In this document: positions 1 to 5,832 of the stretch, piece after piece
How positions within the stretch are numbered: position 1 is the stretch's first letter
How the letters are laid out: each line of letters starts with the position of its first letter
Assembly (NCBI GenBank): GCA_020441225.1
Contig: JAGRMP010000338.1
Location: 1 to 9,835 of the forward strand
Source: Maritimibacter sp.
GTDB taxonomy: Bacteria; Pseudomonadota; Alphaproteobacteria; Rhodobacterales; Rhodobacteraceae
Length of the DNA stretch: 9,835 nucleotides
Direction of reading: 5' to 3'
Notes under the pieces: model-generated
The model's input: only the letters and a program-made list of their open reading frames with translations
Told to the model about the DNA's origin: nothing
Databases searched by the model: none
Translations under genes and position numbers: made by a program

Positions 1-160
1 ACCGCTCGGGCAGGTCGCGCCAGGGCGAGCCGGTCCTGGGCACCCAGAAGATGCCAGTGAGCACCCGCCGGTCATCCAGCCGCGCGACCCCGGGCGGCTT
101 GTTGGGAAGAAGCGGCTGGATCAGCCCCCACTCGAAATCCGTCAGATCGAAACGTGCCAT
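1..160 (-). CDS. IS5-family transposase, N-terminal part (runs off the window)
   Basis: The first 53 codons of a transposase are visible, starting at the ATG at 160 on the minus strand, with AGGAGG about 5 bases upstream. The protein begins MARFDLTDFEWGLIQPLLP and continues through DDRRVL, GIFW and RTGSPWRDLPER. This is the small N-terminal domain (DUF4096-like) typical of IS5/IS427-group transposases of alphaproteobacteria. The catalytic DDE residues would lie further downstream, outside the window, so it is not known whether the gene is intact or split into two overlapping frames, as is common in this group. Its product would mobilise the element that abuts the regulator gene. Confidence 0.85.
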   Translation of the reverse strand, partial: MARFDLTDFEWGLIQPLLPNKPPGVARLDDRRVLTGIFWVPRTGSPWRDLPER

Positions 161-232
161 GAATGCCTCCTGCTTTGGAGACAGTGAATCACGTCAGGCC
201 CTCAAACGGAATCCCATTTATGGGTACGCATC
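1..232 (-). mobile_element. end of an IS5-family insertion sequence (partial)
   Basis: This stretch holds the start of a transposase gene and about 70 bp of non-coding DNA beyond it, ending at or near a CTAG at 233-236. The terminal sequence, read on the minus strand, begins near GGATGCGTACCCAT and contains an ATGGG/CCCAT dyad at 212-223. The other end of the element lies outside the window, so the terminal inverted repeat cannot be confirmed. The outer boundary is inferred from the junction with the regulator gene and from the CTAG, which fits the TA-containing targets reported for the IS427 group. The boundary could be off by several bases. Confidence 0.6.
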
Positions 233-1318
233 CTAGTCCCTGCCGGCGCCGCTTGCCACGGGGTCCCCGGGTCTTTGACTGGCGAAAGCCCGGCCATAGA
301 CCATTTCGTGCGGCACGAGGATCACCGTGCCGCCTTCGGTCGGCTGGCCCGATTTGTAGAGATCGAAGGCGGCCTCCATGATCCTCTGCGAATCCTGCCG
401 CACACCGATGATGTTGAGATCCGTGAGCAGGCTGAGGTTCGGGGAGATGTCGAAAACCCCGTAGTGCAGGGTGCGGAAGGTCTCGGGGTCGTCCGGGAAG
501 TAGCGGGTGATCCCTTCCATGGCGATGATCGAGTTGACGAACATGCCCGCGACGCCCGCGTTCGCGCGCAGGTAGTCCCGCACCGCCGCGTAGCATTTCT
601 CCGGTTCGAAGGCGGACCAGATCACCTGGGTGTCGGCAAAGGGCAGTCCGGCCTCGTCCAGCGCCGCCCGGAAGCCTTTCAGGCGCAGCTGGGTCACCTG
701 GTGGTCGGGCGTGCCGCCGAAGAACACCAGCGAGCCCTGGTGCCCCGCGCGCGCCATCGAGGCGATGATCGCCCGGGTGAGCTCGAACGCGGCGGCGTAA
801 TTGTCGGTGCTCACCGTCCTGAGCCCCTCGGCGGTCGCGTCGATGAAGATCTGCTGCGTGTCCCGCCCCTCGCAGAGTTCCGCGATCTTCTCGGGCGCCA
901 TCGGGTTGGCCACGACGATGCATTCGGCATTCTGCGAGAGGAAGAAGCGGATCGCATTGTCTTCTTCCGCGCGCTCGTAGCGGGTCACGTGGATCAGGGC
1001 GAGCTTGCCTTCCGCCCGGGCCAGCGCCTCGAAGGTCTCCGCAAGCTCACCGAAAAAGCGGTTGTGCAGCGTCGGAACCATCAGCCCGAGAATGTCGCTG
1101 CGACCGCTGCTGAGGTTGCGGGCATGGATGTTGGGCTGGTAGTTGAGCTCCCGCGCCTTGGCCAGGATCGCGTCCCGGGTCTCGTCGGAAATGTTGTAAT
1201 CGCCCGCACGGCCGTTCAGCACCAGGCTCACCGTCGTCGAGGAGAACCCGGTCAACTTCGCGATCCCCCGGATCGATGCCGGCTTCGGGTTGGTGGATCT
1301 GGTCTTTTTCTTCACCAT
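233..1318 (-). CDS. LacI-family transcriptional regulator of the sugar locus
   Basis: This is a 361-residue DNA-binding regulator of usual LacI-family length. The helix-turn-helix spans about residues 15-36 (SIRGIAKLTGFSSTTVSLVL). The hinge around residues 62-74 carries the PNxxARxL pattern, whose leucine (L69) normally inserts at a central CG step of the operator. Residues from about 75 onward form the periplasmic-binding-protein-like effector domain. I chose the ATG at 1318 because AAGGA lies 8 bases upstream. An in-frame ATG at 1336 adds six residues but has no clear ribosome binding site. The protein probably represses both divergent transcripts via the CG-centred sites near 4647-4686 and is released by a sugar or sugar phosphate. 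Its stop codon lies in the CTAG at the insertion-sequence junction, so the unconserved tail after about residue 345 may be altered. The effector is unknown. Confidence 0.93.
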   Translation of the reverse strand: MVKKKTRSTNPKPASIRGIAKLTGFSSTTVSLVLNGRAGDYNISDETRDAILAKARELNYQPNIHARNLSSGRSDILGLMVPTLHNRFFGELAETFEALARAEGKLALIHVTRYERAEEDNAIRFFLSQNAECIVVANPMAPEKIAELCEGRDTQQIFIDATAEGLRTVSTDNYAAAFELTRAIIASMARAGHQGSLVFFGGTPDHQVTQLRLKGFRAALDEAGLPFADTQVIWSAFEPEKCYAAVRDYLRANAGVAGMFVNSIIAMEGITRYFPDDPETFRTLHYGVFDISPNLSLLTDLNIIGVRQDSQRIMEAAFDLYKSGQPTEGGTVILVPHEMVYGRAFASQRPGDPVASGAGRD

Positions 1319-1326
1319 CGGAGCGT

Positions 1327-1331
1327 TCCTT
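1327..1331 (-). promoter_or_regulatory. ribosome binding site deciding the regulator start
   Basis: AAGGA on the minus strand lies 8 bases before the ATG at 1318. The alternative upstream ATG at 1336 is preceded by no purine-rich tract, so this site favours the shorter protein. Confidence 0.55.
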
Positions 1332-1348
1332 GCCATGACCCGAAAAGC

Positions 1349-1360
1349 GGTCGCGCGACC
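1349..1360. promoter_or_regulatory. perfect 12-bp CG-centred palindrome in the regulator leader
   Basis: GGTCGCGCGACC is a perfect palindrome centred on CG, 31 bp upstream of the regulator ATG at 1318. LacI-family operators are often CG-centred, so autoregulation is conceivable. However, its half-site does not resemble the CTAAA half-sites of the divergent operators, and such palindromes arise easily in GC-rich DNA. Confidence 0.2.
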
Positions 1361-1368
1361 TTACGCCC

Positions 1369-1382
1369 GGACCTGCCGGTCC
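1369..1382 (-). other. small hairpin between mutarotase and regulator genes
   Basis: GGACC and GGTCC form a perfect 5-bp stem with a 4-base loop in the 110-bp gap between the mutarotase stop and the regulator start. No T-rich tract follows on the minus strand, so it is not a convincing intrinsic terminator. The gap is long enough to hold a promoter for the regulator, but I see no strong -35/-10 pair. Confidence 0.25.
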
Positions 1383-1428
1383 TGCAAACACTACGCGGGG
1401 GAGGGGCGCAACCGCAGACGCCGGCCGC

Positions 1429-1863
1429 TCACGAGATTGGCGTAACTCCCTTTTTCAGAATGATATTGCCGTATTTGGCGGTCTCGCCGGTCTGCACCAC
1501 CGCCCAGGCGACCCGGGCGCGGTCATAGAAGGCGAACCGGTCGATGAACTGGGTCTCGGGCGCGTCGGGCGCGTGGGTCTCGATTGCCGCGCGGTACCGC
1601 GCGAGCATCGCCCGGTCCAGCCTATCGCCTTCGACCGCCGCCATCATCACGATCGGATCGGGCGCGTAGGTGTCGAGCACGAAGAGTGGCAGGATCGCGT
1701 TCATGAGGTCCGCCACCGCGAGCCCGTCGGCGCGGATCACGCGGTCGTTGTTCGTGTCTGCCGGGAAATGCGCGTCGGCGAGCACGATCTCGTCGCCGTG
1801 CCCCATCCGGTAGAGCGCGCTCAGCAGATCGGGCGACAGAAGCGGGGATATGCCGCGGAGCAT
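1429..1863 (-). CDS. fucU: RbsD/FucU-family sugar mutarotase (L-fucose mutarotase-like)
   Basis: The product is a 144-residue cytoplasmic enzyme of the RbsD/FucU family, which interconverts anomers or pyranose/furanose forms of monosaccharides. Typical FucU substrates are L-fucose and galactose; RbsD acts on ribose. Family hallmarks are the N-terminal [20 protein letters not shown], the [16 protein letters not shown] segment with the catalytic-type histidine H22, the FYDRA segment around Y113, and the C-terminal [10 protein letters not shown] with Y131. The length and YGN motif fit FucU better than RbsD. The ATG at 1863 has AAGGA 8 bases upstream. The gene sits 24 bp after the GatZ-like gene and is almost certainly cotranscribed with it. 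Its presence implies that the pathway handles a reducing sugar rather than only a hexitol. The exact sugar is not determined. Confidence 0.92.
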   Translation of the reverse strand: MLRGISPLLSPDLLSALYRMGHGDEIVLADAHFPADTNNDRVIRADGLAVADLMNAILPLFVLDTYAPDPIVMMAAVEGDRLDRAMLARYRAAIETHAPDAPETQFIDRFAFYDRARVAWAVVQTGETAKYGNIILKKGVTPIS

Positions 1864-1887
1864 CGTCAGGGTCCTTTCCGGTCGGGG

Positions 1888-3138
1888 TCAGGCGTCGAGA
1901 TAGACATCGATCACCTCCGAGATACGTGAAATCAACAGCGCTTCCGGCGCCGGCTCCAGATCGCCCGCGCGGACGGCCCGATACTGTGCCGGCAGATACT
2001 GGCTCAGGAGCGCCTCGGGGACAACCGGCGCCAGGTTCGCGAGCAAACGGTCGATCGCGGCTTTCACCTGTTGCTGTGGCAGGTAATAGCGCGCCCGATC
2101 CGAGTAGCTGTAGATCAGCTTGAAGTCGACCTCCGACGGGTCCCCGGAGTAATAGGGGGCCCAGTATTTCGGCATGTCCTTCATCACGCCGGTCAGCACC
2201 TCGCGGAACCGGGCGGGCCGGTCGGGCGCAAGCTCGCGCTCGATCAGCTCCAGCGCCATCAGCCCCTCGCGCAGGGCATAGGTCAGCCAGGGCCCGACCT
2301 TGAGGATGCAGAAATGGTCCGCCACCAGCCGGCTCAGGTTGGCCGGCGTCTGGTAATCGGTGGAATGCGCCTCGAAGACCATGCCGGGATAGTCGAGGAT
2401 GGTCTTCGACAGCTCCGGCGCCCCGGCGTAATCCTCGACCCGTCCGTCGCCGAATTCGACCCCGGGCTGGACGACGAGCCCGGTGACCCGCTCCCAGGCG
2501 GCGTCGAGGCCGCGGGCGCGGAACGCCGCCTCGAAAGCCGCGAGCGTGCGCCGCACGTCCTCGGGCCGGGTGACATGCATCTCTTCCGCGTCGACGATGC
2601 CGCCGGGCGTGGGGACTTCGGTGCCGACGATGTAGACCGGCGGCGTGCCCTCCCAGCTCGCTTCGGCGACCTCGGCCATCTCGGCGGCGCGGGCCGCGAC
2701 GATCTCGTCGGTGAGCGATGCCGGGTCGCCCGCGCAGACGAAGGAGGCGTCGAGGTGGATCTTGCGGTAGCCCGCCCTGACATAGGCTTCCACCAGGTCC
2801 CGGGTCTTGGCCATCGCCGCCCCGGGCCCTTCGGCGCGCCAGCTGTTCGGCCCGAGATGGTCGCCGCCGAGCAACAGGCGGTCGCGCGGAAAGCCCTCGG
2901 CATCGGCGAGCGCGTGGACCAGATCCACGAAATCCGCGGGCGTCATGCCGGTGTAGCCGCCGAACTGGTCGACCTGGTTCGAGGTGCTCTCCACCAGCGC
3001 GATCGTGTCGCGCTTGAGCGCCGAGCGGAACAGCGCCCGCAACACCAGAGGATGCGCCGAGCAGATCGATGCGACACCGCCGCCCCGGCGCTCACGATTG
3101 TGCCTGAGGATGTCGCGGTAGCTGTCGAGCGCTGTCAT
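1888..3138 (-). CDS. gatZ: GatZ/KbaZ-like protein; probable D-tagatose 6-phosphate 4-epimerase
   Basis: The product is a 416-residue TIM-barrel-type protein of the family named for the non-catalytic subunit of class II tagatose-1,6-bisphosphate aldolase (GatZ/KbaZ, about 420 residues). Visible family motifs in order are ESTSNQVDQFGGYTGM (50-65), GGDHLGPNSW (91-100), KIHLDAS (126-132), GTEVPTPGG (172-180), QPGVEF (224-229), FEAHSTDYQ (255-263), KVGPWLTYALRE (280-291) and SDRARYYLP (346-354). No catalytic aldolase partner (GatY/KbaY) is present in the window, but a PfkB kinase is. An Agrobacterium homologue without such a partner has been described as D-tagatose 6-phosphate 4-epimerase, yielding fructose 6-phosphate, and I infer the same role here. 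The ATG at 3138 follows a weak GGGGA. The gene lies 76 bp after the dehydrogenase and 24 bp before the mutarotase. The family call is firm; the epimerase role is an inference. Confidence 0.92.
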   Translation of the reverse strand: MTALDSYRDILRHNRERRGGGVASICSAHPLVLRALFRSALKRDTIALVESTSNQVDQFGGYTGMTPADFVDLVHALADAEGFPRDRLLLGGDHLGPNSWRAEGPGAAMAKTRDLVEAYVRAGYRKIHLDASFVCAGDPASLTDEIVAARAAEMAEVAEASWEGTPPVYIVGTEVPTPGGIVDAEEMHVTRPEDVRRTLAAFEAAFRARGLDAAWERVTGLVVQPGVEFGDGRVEDYAGAPELSKTILDYPGMVFEAHSTDYQTPANLSRLVADHFCILKVGPWLTYALREGLMALELIERELAPDRPARFREVLTGVMKDMPKYWAPYYSGDPSEVDFKLIYSYSDRARYYLPQQQVKAAIDRLLANLAPVVPEALLSQYLPAQYRAVRAGDLEPAPEALLISRISEVIDVYLDA

Positions 3139-3152
3139 CTCGTCCCCGTTCC

Positions 3153-3168
3153 GGGCGCGCCTGCGCCC
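3153..3168 (-). other. second hairpin in the dehydrogenase-gatZ spacer
   Basis: GGGCGC and GCGCCC form a perfect 6-bp stem with the 4-base loop GCCT, ending 15 bp before the GatZ-like start codon. It may shape translation initiation or help stabilise processed mRNA. No T-tract is present. Confidence 0.35.
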
Positions 3169-3176
3169 AATGTCGC

Positions 3177-3208
3177 GCGGGGGGGCAGGGGGTAAACCCG
3201 CCCCCCGC
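3177..3208 (-). other. strong GC hairpin just after the dehydrogenase gene
   Basis: GCGGGGGG (3177-3184) pairs with CCCCCCGC (3201-3208). An inner GGG/CCC pairing closes a TAAA loop, with a short bulge at 3187-3189. In transcript direction it begins 6 bases after the dehydrogenase stop codon. No run of T follows, so read-through into the GatZ-like gene is expected. It more likely protects the upstream message from exonucleases or tunes the relative amounts of the two genes. Confidence 0.5.
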
Positions 3209-3214
3209 TTTTCC

Positions 3215-4384
3215 TCACGCCGCGCGGAAACTCTTCATGTAGATCTCGCGCATGTCCGCTTCCGTCGGCACCACCGGGTTGCCCTGGCTGTCGGGAAACT
3301 CCATCGCGTGCTTCAGGATCGGCGGAATGTCCTCTGGCGTGATCCCGAAATCTTCCATCCGGCGATAGAGGCCGATCACCTTGAGGAAAAGCTCGATCTC
3401 GCCTGCGAAAGCCTCCGCGGCGGCCTCGTCGGGCCGAGACTGAAGCTCCGGGTTGAACATCCGGGCCACGGTCGCGAATTTCGCCACCGCGCCGCGCCAG
3501 GTGAACTCGGCAAAGGCCGGGTAGATCACCGCAAGCGACTCGCCGTGGCTGACATGGTGGAAATGGCCGGAGATCGGCTGTCCCGCAGCATGCGGCAGGG
3601 TGGTGCCGACATTGGCGAGGCACTGGCCGGCGAGCGTGTCGGCCCAGGCCAGGTCTTCGCGGGCGGCGAGGTTCGACCCGTCGGCGACGGCAATCGGCAG
3701 CGAGCGGACGACCCGGTTGATCGCATCGAGCGCCAGCGTGTCGACGGCTTCGCTGGCGCCCCGGTTGATGTAGCTCTCGAAGGTATGGGTGAAGATGTCG
3801 AACCCGGTTGCCGCCGTCACCGAGGCGGGCAGGGTGAGCATCAGTTCGGGATCGATCACCGCCGCGCGGCAGAGCAGATTGTCGTTCCACATCGCCGACT
3901 TGCAGTTCTCGTCGGTGTTGGTGAAGACCGAGACCTTGGAGGTCTGGGTGCCGGTGCCCGATGTGGTCGGGATCGCCAGGATCGGCAGCGTCGCCGACGT
4001 GGGCGGCTCCTTGAAGTAGAGGTAATCCCAGGCGGTGCCGGGGTGGGTGGCGGCGACCGCGATCGCCTTGGCGGTGTCGATGGCGCTGCCGCCGCCCATG
4101 CCGATGACCGACGTGACGCCGGCCGCCCTGGCGACCTCCGCGCCGCGCTGGATCGCGTCGAGCGTCGGGTTCGGGATCACCTCCGTGAACAGGGTGACCT
4201 CCACGCCGGCCGCGGCGAGCGACCCGAGCACCTCGTCCACCTTGTCGCCCGCAGCCTTGCGAAGCGTGGCGCCGACGACGAACAGGGCGCTGTCGGCGAT
4301 CTCGCGGGCCAGTGCCCCCACCTCGCTGCGGCGTCCGGCCCCGAAGACGAGCCGTGTCGGTTGGTAATAATTGAAGCCTTTCAT
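3215..4384 (-). CDS. iron-containing (group III) alcohol dehydrogenase
   Basis: The product is a 389-residue NAD(P)-dependent oxidoreductase of the iron-type alcohol dehydrogenase family. The nucleotide-binding GMGGGSAIDTAKA lies at residues 95-107 and PTTSGTGTQTSKV at 139-151. Likely metal ligands are D196 and H200 (FDIFTH), H265 and H280. Where enzymes such as FucO have a second histidine in HxxxH, this one has Q269 (HAAGQ), and the loop to the last histidine is one residue longer. I chose the ATG at 4384 because GAGGA lies 6 bases upstream and MKGFNYYQPTRLVFGAG is a normal family N-terminus. The frame stays open to 4618, but that extension is repeat-rich and not family-like. It is the first gene of the minus-strand operon. 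It may interconvert a sugar alcohol with its aldose or ketose, or reduce an aldehyde; the substrate cannot be told from sequence. Confidence 0.93.
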   Translation of the reverse strand: MKGFNYYQPTRLVFGAGRRSEVGALAREIADSALFVVGATLRKAAGDKVDEVLGSLAAAGVEVTLFTEVIPNPTLDAIQRGAEVARAAGVTSVIGMGGGSAIDTAKAIAVAATHPGTAWDYLYFKEPPTSATLPILAIPTTSGTGTQTSKVSVFTNTDENCKSAMWNDNLLCRAAVIDPELMLTLPASVTAATGFDIFTHTFESYINRGASEAVDTLALDAINRVVRSLPIAVADGSNLAAREDLAWADTLAGQCLANVGTTLPHAAGQPISGHFHHVSHGESLAVIYPAFAEFTWRGAVAKFATVARMFNPELQSRPDEAAAEAFAGEIELFLKVIGLYRRMEDFGITPEDIPPILKHAMEFPDSQGNPVVPTEADMREIYMKSFRAA

Positions 4385-4390
4385 CTGCGC

Positions 4391-4395
4391 TCCTC
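4391..4395 (-). promoter_or_regulatory. ribosome binding site deciding the dehydrogenase start
   Basis: GAGGA on the minus strand lies 6 bases upstream of the ATG at 4384. This supports the 389-residue product over longer readings of the same open frame. Confidence 0.65.
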
Positions 4396-4440
4396 GCTCT
4401 TGGTCCGTGGATCGCCGGGACGACCTGGCCCTCTTTGTTT

Positions 4441-4485
4441 TCCGGCCCACGGTGTTCCGGCCCACGGTGTTCCGGTCCACGGCCC
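4441..4485. repeat. 15-bp tandem repeat in the dehydrogenase leader
   Basis: Two identical copies of TCCGGCCCACGGTGT (4441-4455 and 4456-4470) are followed by a degenerate third copy (4471-4485), then another CACGGTG. The unit length is a multiple of three, so frames stay open through it, but no coding role is supported. It lies in the probable untranslated leader of the minus-strand operon. Confidence 0.75.
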
Positions 4486-4550
4486 CACGGTGCGACGGCC
4501 ATCGGCCTGAAATCGGTTCACGCCGACCGATCCTCCCGAGAGGGTTTCCA

Positions 4551-4562
4551 GCGGATATCCGC
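4551..4562. promoter_or_regulatory. perfect 12-bp palindrome GCGGATATCCGC
   Basis: A perfect self-complementary 12-mer sits in the leader of the minus-strand operon, about 170 bp upstream of the dehydrogenase start. It is AT-centred and unlike the CG-centred LacI-type sites, so a different regulator or a simple RNA hairpin is possible. Function is unknown. Confidence 0.25.
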
Positions 4563-4639
4563 GCCGCCAAACCGGCAGGAAATGCGAAGGGACTCCCCCG
4601 CTTCTGTTGAGTCCTCACGTATCACAGCGGGTCGATTCC

Positions 4640-4645
4640 GGTCAA
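4640..4645 (-). promoter_or_regulatory. candidate -35 of the minus-strand promoter
   Basis: TTGACC on the minus strand abuts the left operator (4647-4660) and mirrors the plus-strand TTGACA. The matching -10 is weak: GATACG or TACGTG lies 16-18 bases downstream, around 4616-4623. It would drive dehydrogenase, gatZ-like, mutarotase and regulator genes. Confidence 0.4.
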
Positions 4646-4646
4646 G

Positions 4647-4660
4647 CTAAAACGTGTTAG
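4647..4660. promoter_or_regulatory. LacI-type operator O1
   Basis: CTAAAACGTGTTAG is a 14-bp palindrome centred on CG, with a single mismatched pair. This matches the general form of LacI-family operators, and a LacI-type gene lies in the same locus. It sits directly upstream of the minus-strand -35 hexamer. Its outer flank, CAAGCTAAAACG (4643-4654), is repeated in inverted orientation in the second site. Confidence 0.65.
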
Positions 4661-4672
4661 TAAAACGGATCA

Positions 4673-4686
4673 CTAAAGCGTTTTAG
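4673..4686. promoter_or_regulatory. LacI-type operator O2
   Basis: CTAAAGCGTTTTAG is a CG-centred 14-bp palindrome with one mismatched pair, 26 bp from O1 centre to centre. The arm CGTTTTAGCTTG (4679-4690) is the exact inverse complement of the arm of O1, so both sites share one large dyad centred at 4666/4667. It ends one base before the plus-strand TTGACA, so a bound repressor should hinder polymerase. Confidence 0.65.
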
Positions 4687-4687
4687 C

Positions 4688-4693
4688 TTGACA
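4688..4693 (+). promoter_or_regulatory. candidate -35 of the plus-strand promoter
   Basis: TTGACA is a perfect consensus -35 hexamer overlapping the outer arm of the operator dyad. No good -10 hexamer is seen at 16-18 bp (around 4710-4717, TCTTTGTG), which is not unusual for alphaproteobacterial promoters. It would drive the transporter and kinase genes. Confidence 0.5.
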
Positions 4694-4744
4694 TCGGCGG
4701 CGCGCTGAGTCTTTGTGGGCACGGAAGGTCCGACAAGCCGGACC

Positions 4745-4752
4745 GGGGAGGA
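4745..4752 (+). promoter_or_regulatory. ribosome binding site deciding a GTG start
   Basis: GGGGAGGA lies 5 bases before the GTG at 4758. It rules strongly for this GTG over an in-frame TTG at 4713, which falls inside the probable promoter. Confidence 0.75.
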
Positions 4753-4757
4753 ATCAC

Positions 4758-5777
4758 GTGGCGCTTGGAGAGAATGCCCCCGCCGGGAAATCCCGCCTGC
4801 AGGTCTCCGCGGGTGCGATCCACAAGCTGTCGGCGCTGCTGACCCTGCTCATCCTGATCTTCATCTTTTCCTTCGGGAACGCCGCCTTCCTGTCGGTCAA
4901 CAACGGCCTGACCGTGTTGTTGCAGACCTGTGTCATCGGCCTCACCGGCATCGGCGTGACCATGGTCATTATCACCGGCGGGATCGACCTCTCGATCGGC
5001 TCGGTGCTGGCCCTCTCCGGGACGGCAACGGGCATGCTGGTCAAGGCGGGCGTGCCGGTGATCCCGGCGATGCTCTTCGGCGTGCTGGTCGGCGCGGCCT
5101 GCGGGCTGTTCAACGGCTTCGTCATCACCAAGATGAAGATCACCCCCTTCGTCGCCACCCTCGGGATGATGCTGATTGCCCGCGGCACGGCGCTTCAGCT
5201 CACCGGCGCCGCCCCGATCTCGCGTCTCGGCGAGGCCTTCGGCGTGCTCGGCAACGGGTCGCTGTTCCGGGTGGTCGAGATGCGGGCGAACGGCTTTCCC
5301 AAGGTCGTCTTTCCCGGCATTCCCTATCCGGTGATCCTGCTCGCGGTCGTTGCCGTCCTCGCCGCCTACATCCTGCGACGCCGGTCCATCGGCCGGCACA
5401 TCACCGCCACCGGCTCGAACGAAGAGGCGGCGCGGCTGTCGGGCGTCAATGTCGACCGGACCAAGATGCTCGCCTACACCATGTCCGGCGCGCTCGCGGG
5501 GCTCTCGGGCATCGTCCTGATGTCGCGCCTTGTGACCGCGCAGCCCAACGAAGGGGTGATGTACGAGCTCGACGCCATCGCGGCCTCGGTGATCGGCGGC
5601 GCCTCGTTGATGGGCGGCGTCGGCACGATCTCGGGCACCATGATCGGCGCCTTCATCATCGGCGTGCTGCGCAACGGGCTCAACATGGCCGGTGTCTCGG
5701 CCTTCATCCAGCAAATCGTGATCGGCTTCGTCGTCATCCTGGCGGTCTATGTCGATCAGATCCGGAACCGGCGGTGA
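4758..5777 (+). CDS. sugar ABC transporter permease (RbsC/FrcC type)
   Basis: The product is a 339-residue inner-membrane permease of the ribose/fructose branch of ABC importers, close to the usual 320-340 residues. Hydrophobic segments run throughout, beginning with LSALLTLLILIFIFSF (about 25-39). Family hallmarks are the TGGIDLSIGSV segment (73-83), the cytoplasmic coupling loop TGSNEEAARLSGV (218-230) that docks with the ATPase, and the glycine-rich block from about 275 to 308 ending in RNGL. The start is a GTG with a strong ribosome binding site. It heads the plus-strand operon, and the binding protein follows 55 bp downstream. As no second permease is present, it should act as a homodimer. 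The imported sugar is probably a pentose, hexose or hexitol; it cannot be specified from the sequence. Confidence 0.95.
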   Translation: MALGENAPAGKSRLQVSAGAIHKLSALLTLLILIFIFSFGNAAFLSVNNGLTVLLQTCVIGLTGIGVTMVIITGGIDLSIGSVLALSGTATGMLVKAGVPVIPAMLFGVLVGAACGLFNGFVITKMKITPFVATLGMMLIARGTALQLTGAAPISRLGEAFGVLGNGSLFRVVEMRANGFPKVVFPGIPYPVILLAVVAVLAAYILRRRSIGRHITATGSNEEAARLSGVNVDRTKMLAYTMSGALAGLSGIVLMSRLVTAQPNEGVMYELDAIAASVIGGASLMGGVGTISGTMIGAFIIGVLRNGLNMAGVSAFIQQIVIGFVVILAVYVDQIRNRR

Positions 5778-5832
5778 CAGCCGGAGACAAGAAACGACAA
5801 ACCGACGTCATGACTACATAGGAGGAAACATC

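Larger units (their letters stand above)
4385..4757. promoter_or_regulatory. divergent control region between the two operons
   Basis: This 373-bp stretch separates the dehydrogenase and permease genes and contains no convincing gene. From left to right it holds the leader of the minus-strand operon with a short tandem repeat (4441-4485), a perfect palindrome (4551-4562), and an AT-rich operator cluster (4643-4690) that stands out from the GC-rich surroundings. A short plus-strand leader ends in a strong ribosome binding site. If the minus-strand promoter is where I place it, the dehydrogenase transcript has a leader of roughly 230 bases, whereas the plus-strand leader would be only about 35 bases. 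Confidence 0.8.

Noticed and set aside
275..1528. A plus-strand open frame of 417 codons opposite the regulator
   Set aside because: It is the complement of the LacI-type gene, which has a full domain set. The frame has no family features and crosses into the mutarotase gene.
4441..4485. Short repeats as a CRISPR array
   Set aside because: The copies are directly adjacent 15-mers without spacers, and no cas gene is nearby.
4385..4618. N-terminal extension of the iron-type dehydrogenase to 467 residues
   Set aside because: The extension translates the 15-bp repeats and unconserved sequence, while the ATG at 4384 has a good ribosome binding site and gives the family-typical length.
4713..4757. 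Upstream TTG start for the permease
   Set aside because: It lies inside the likely promoter region, has no ribosome binding site, and the GTG at 4758 has a strong one.
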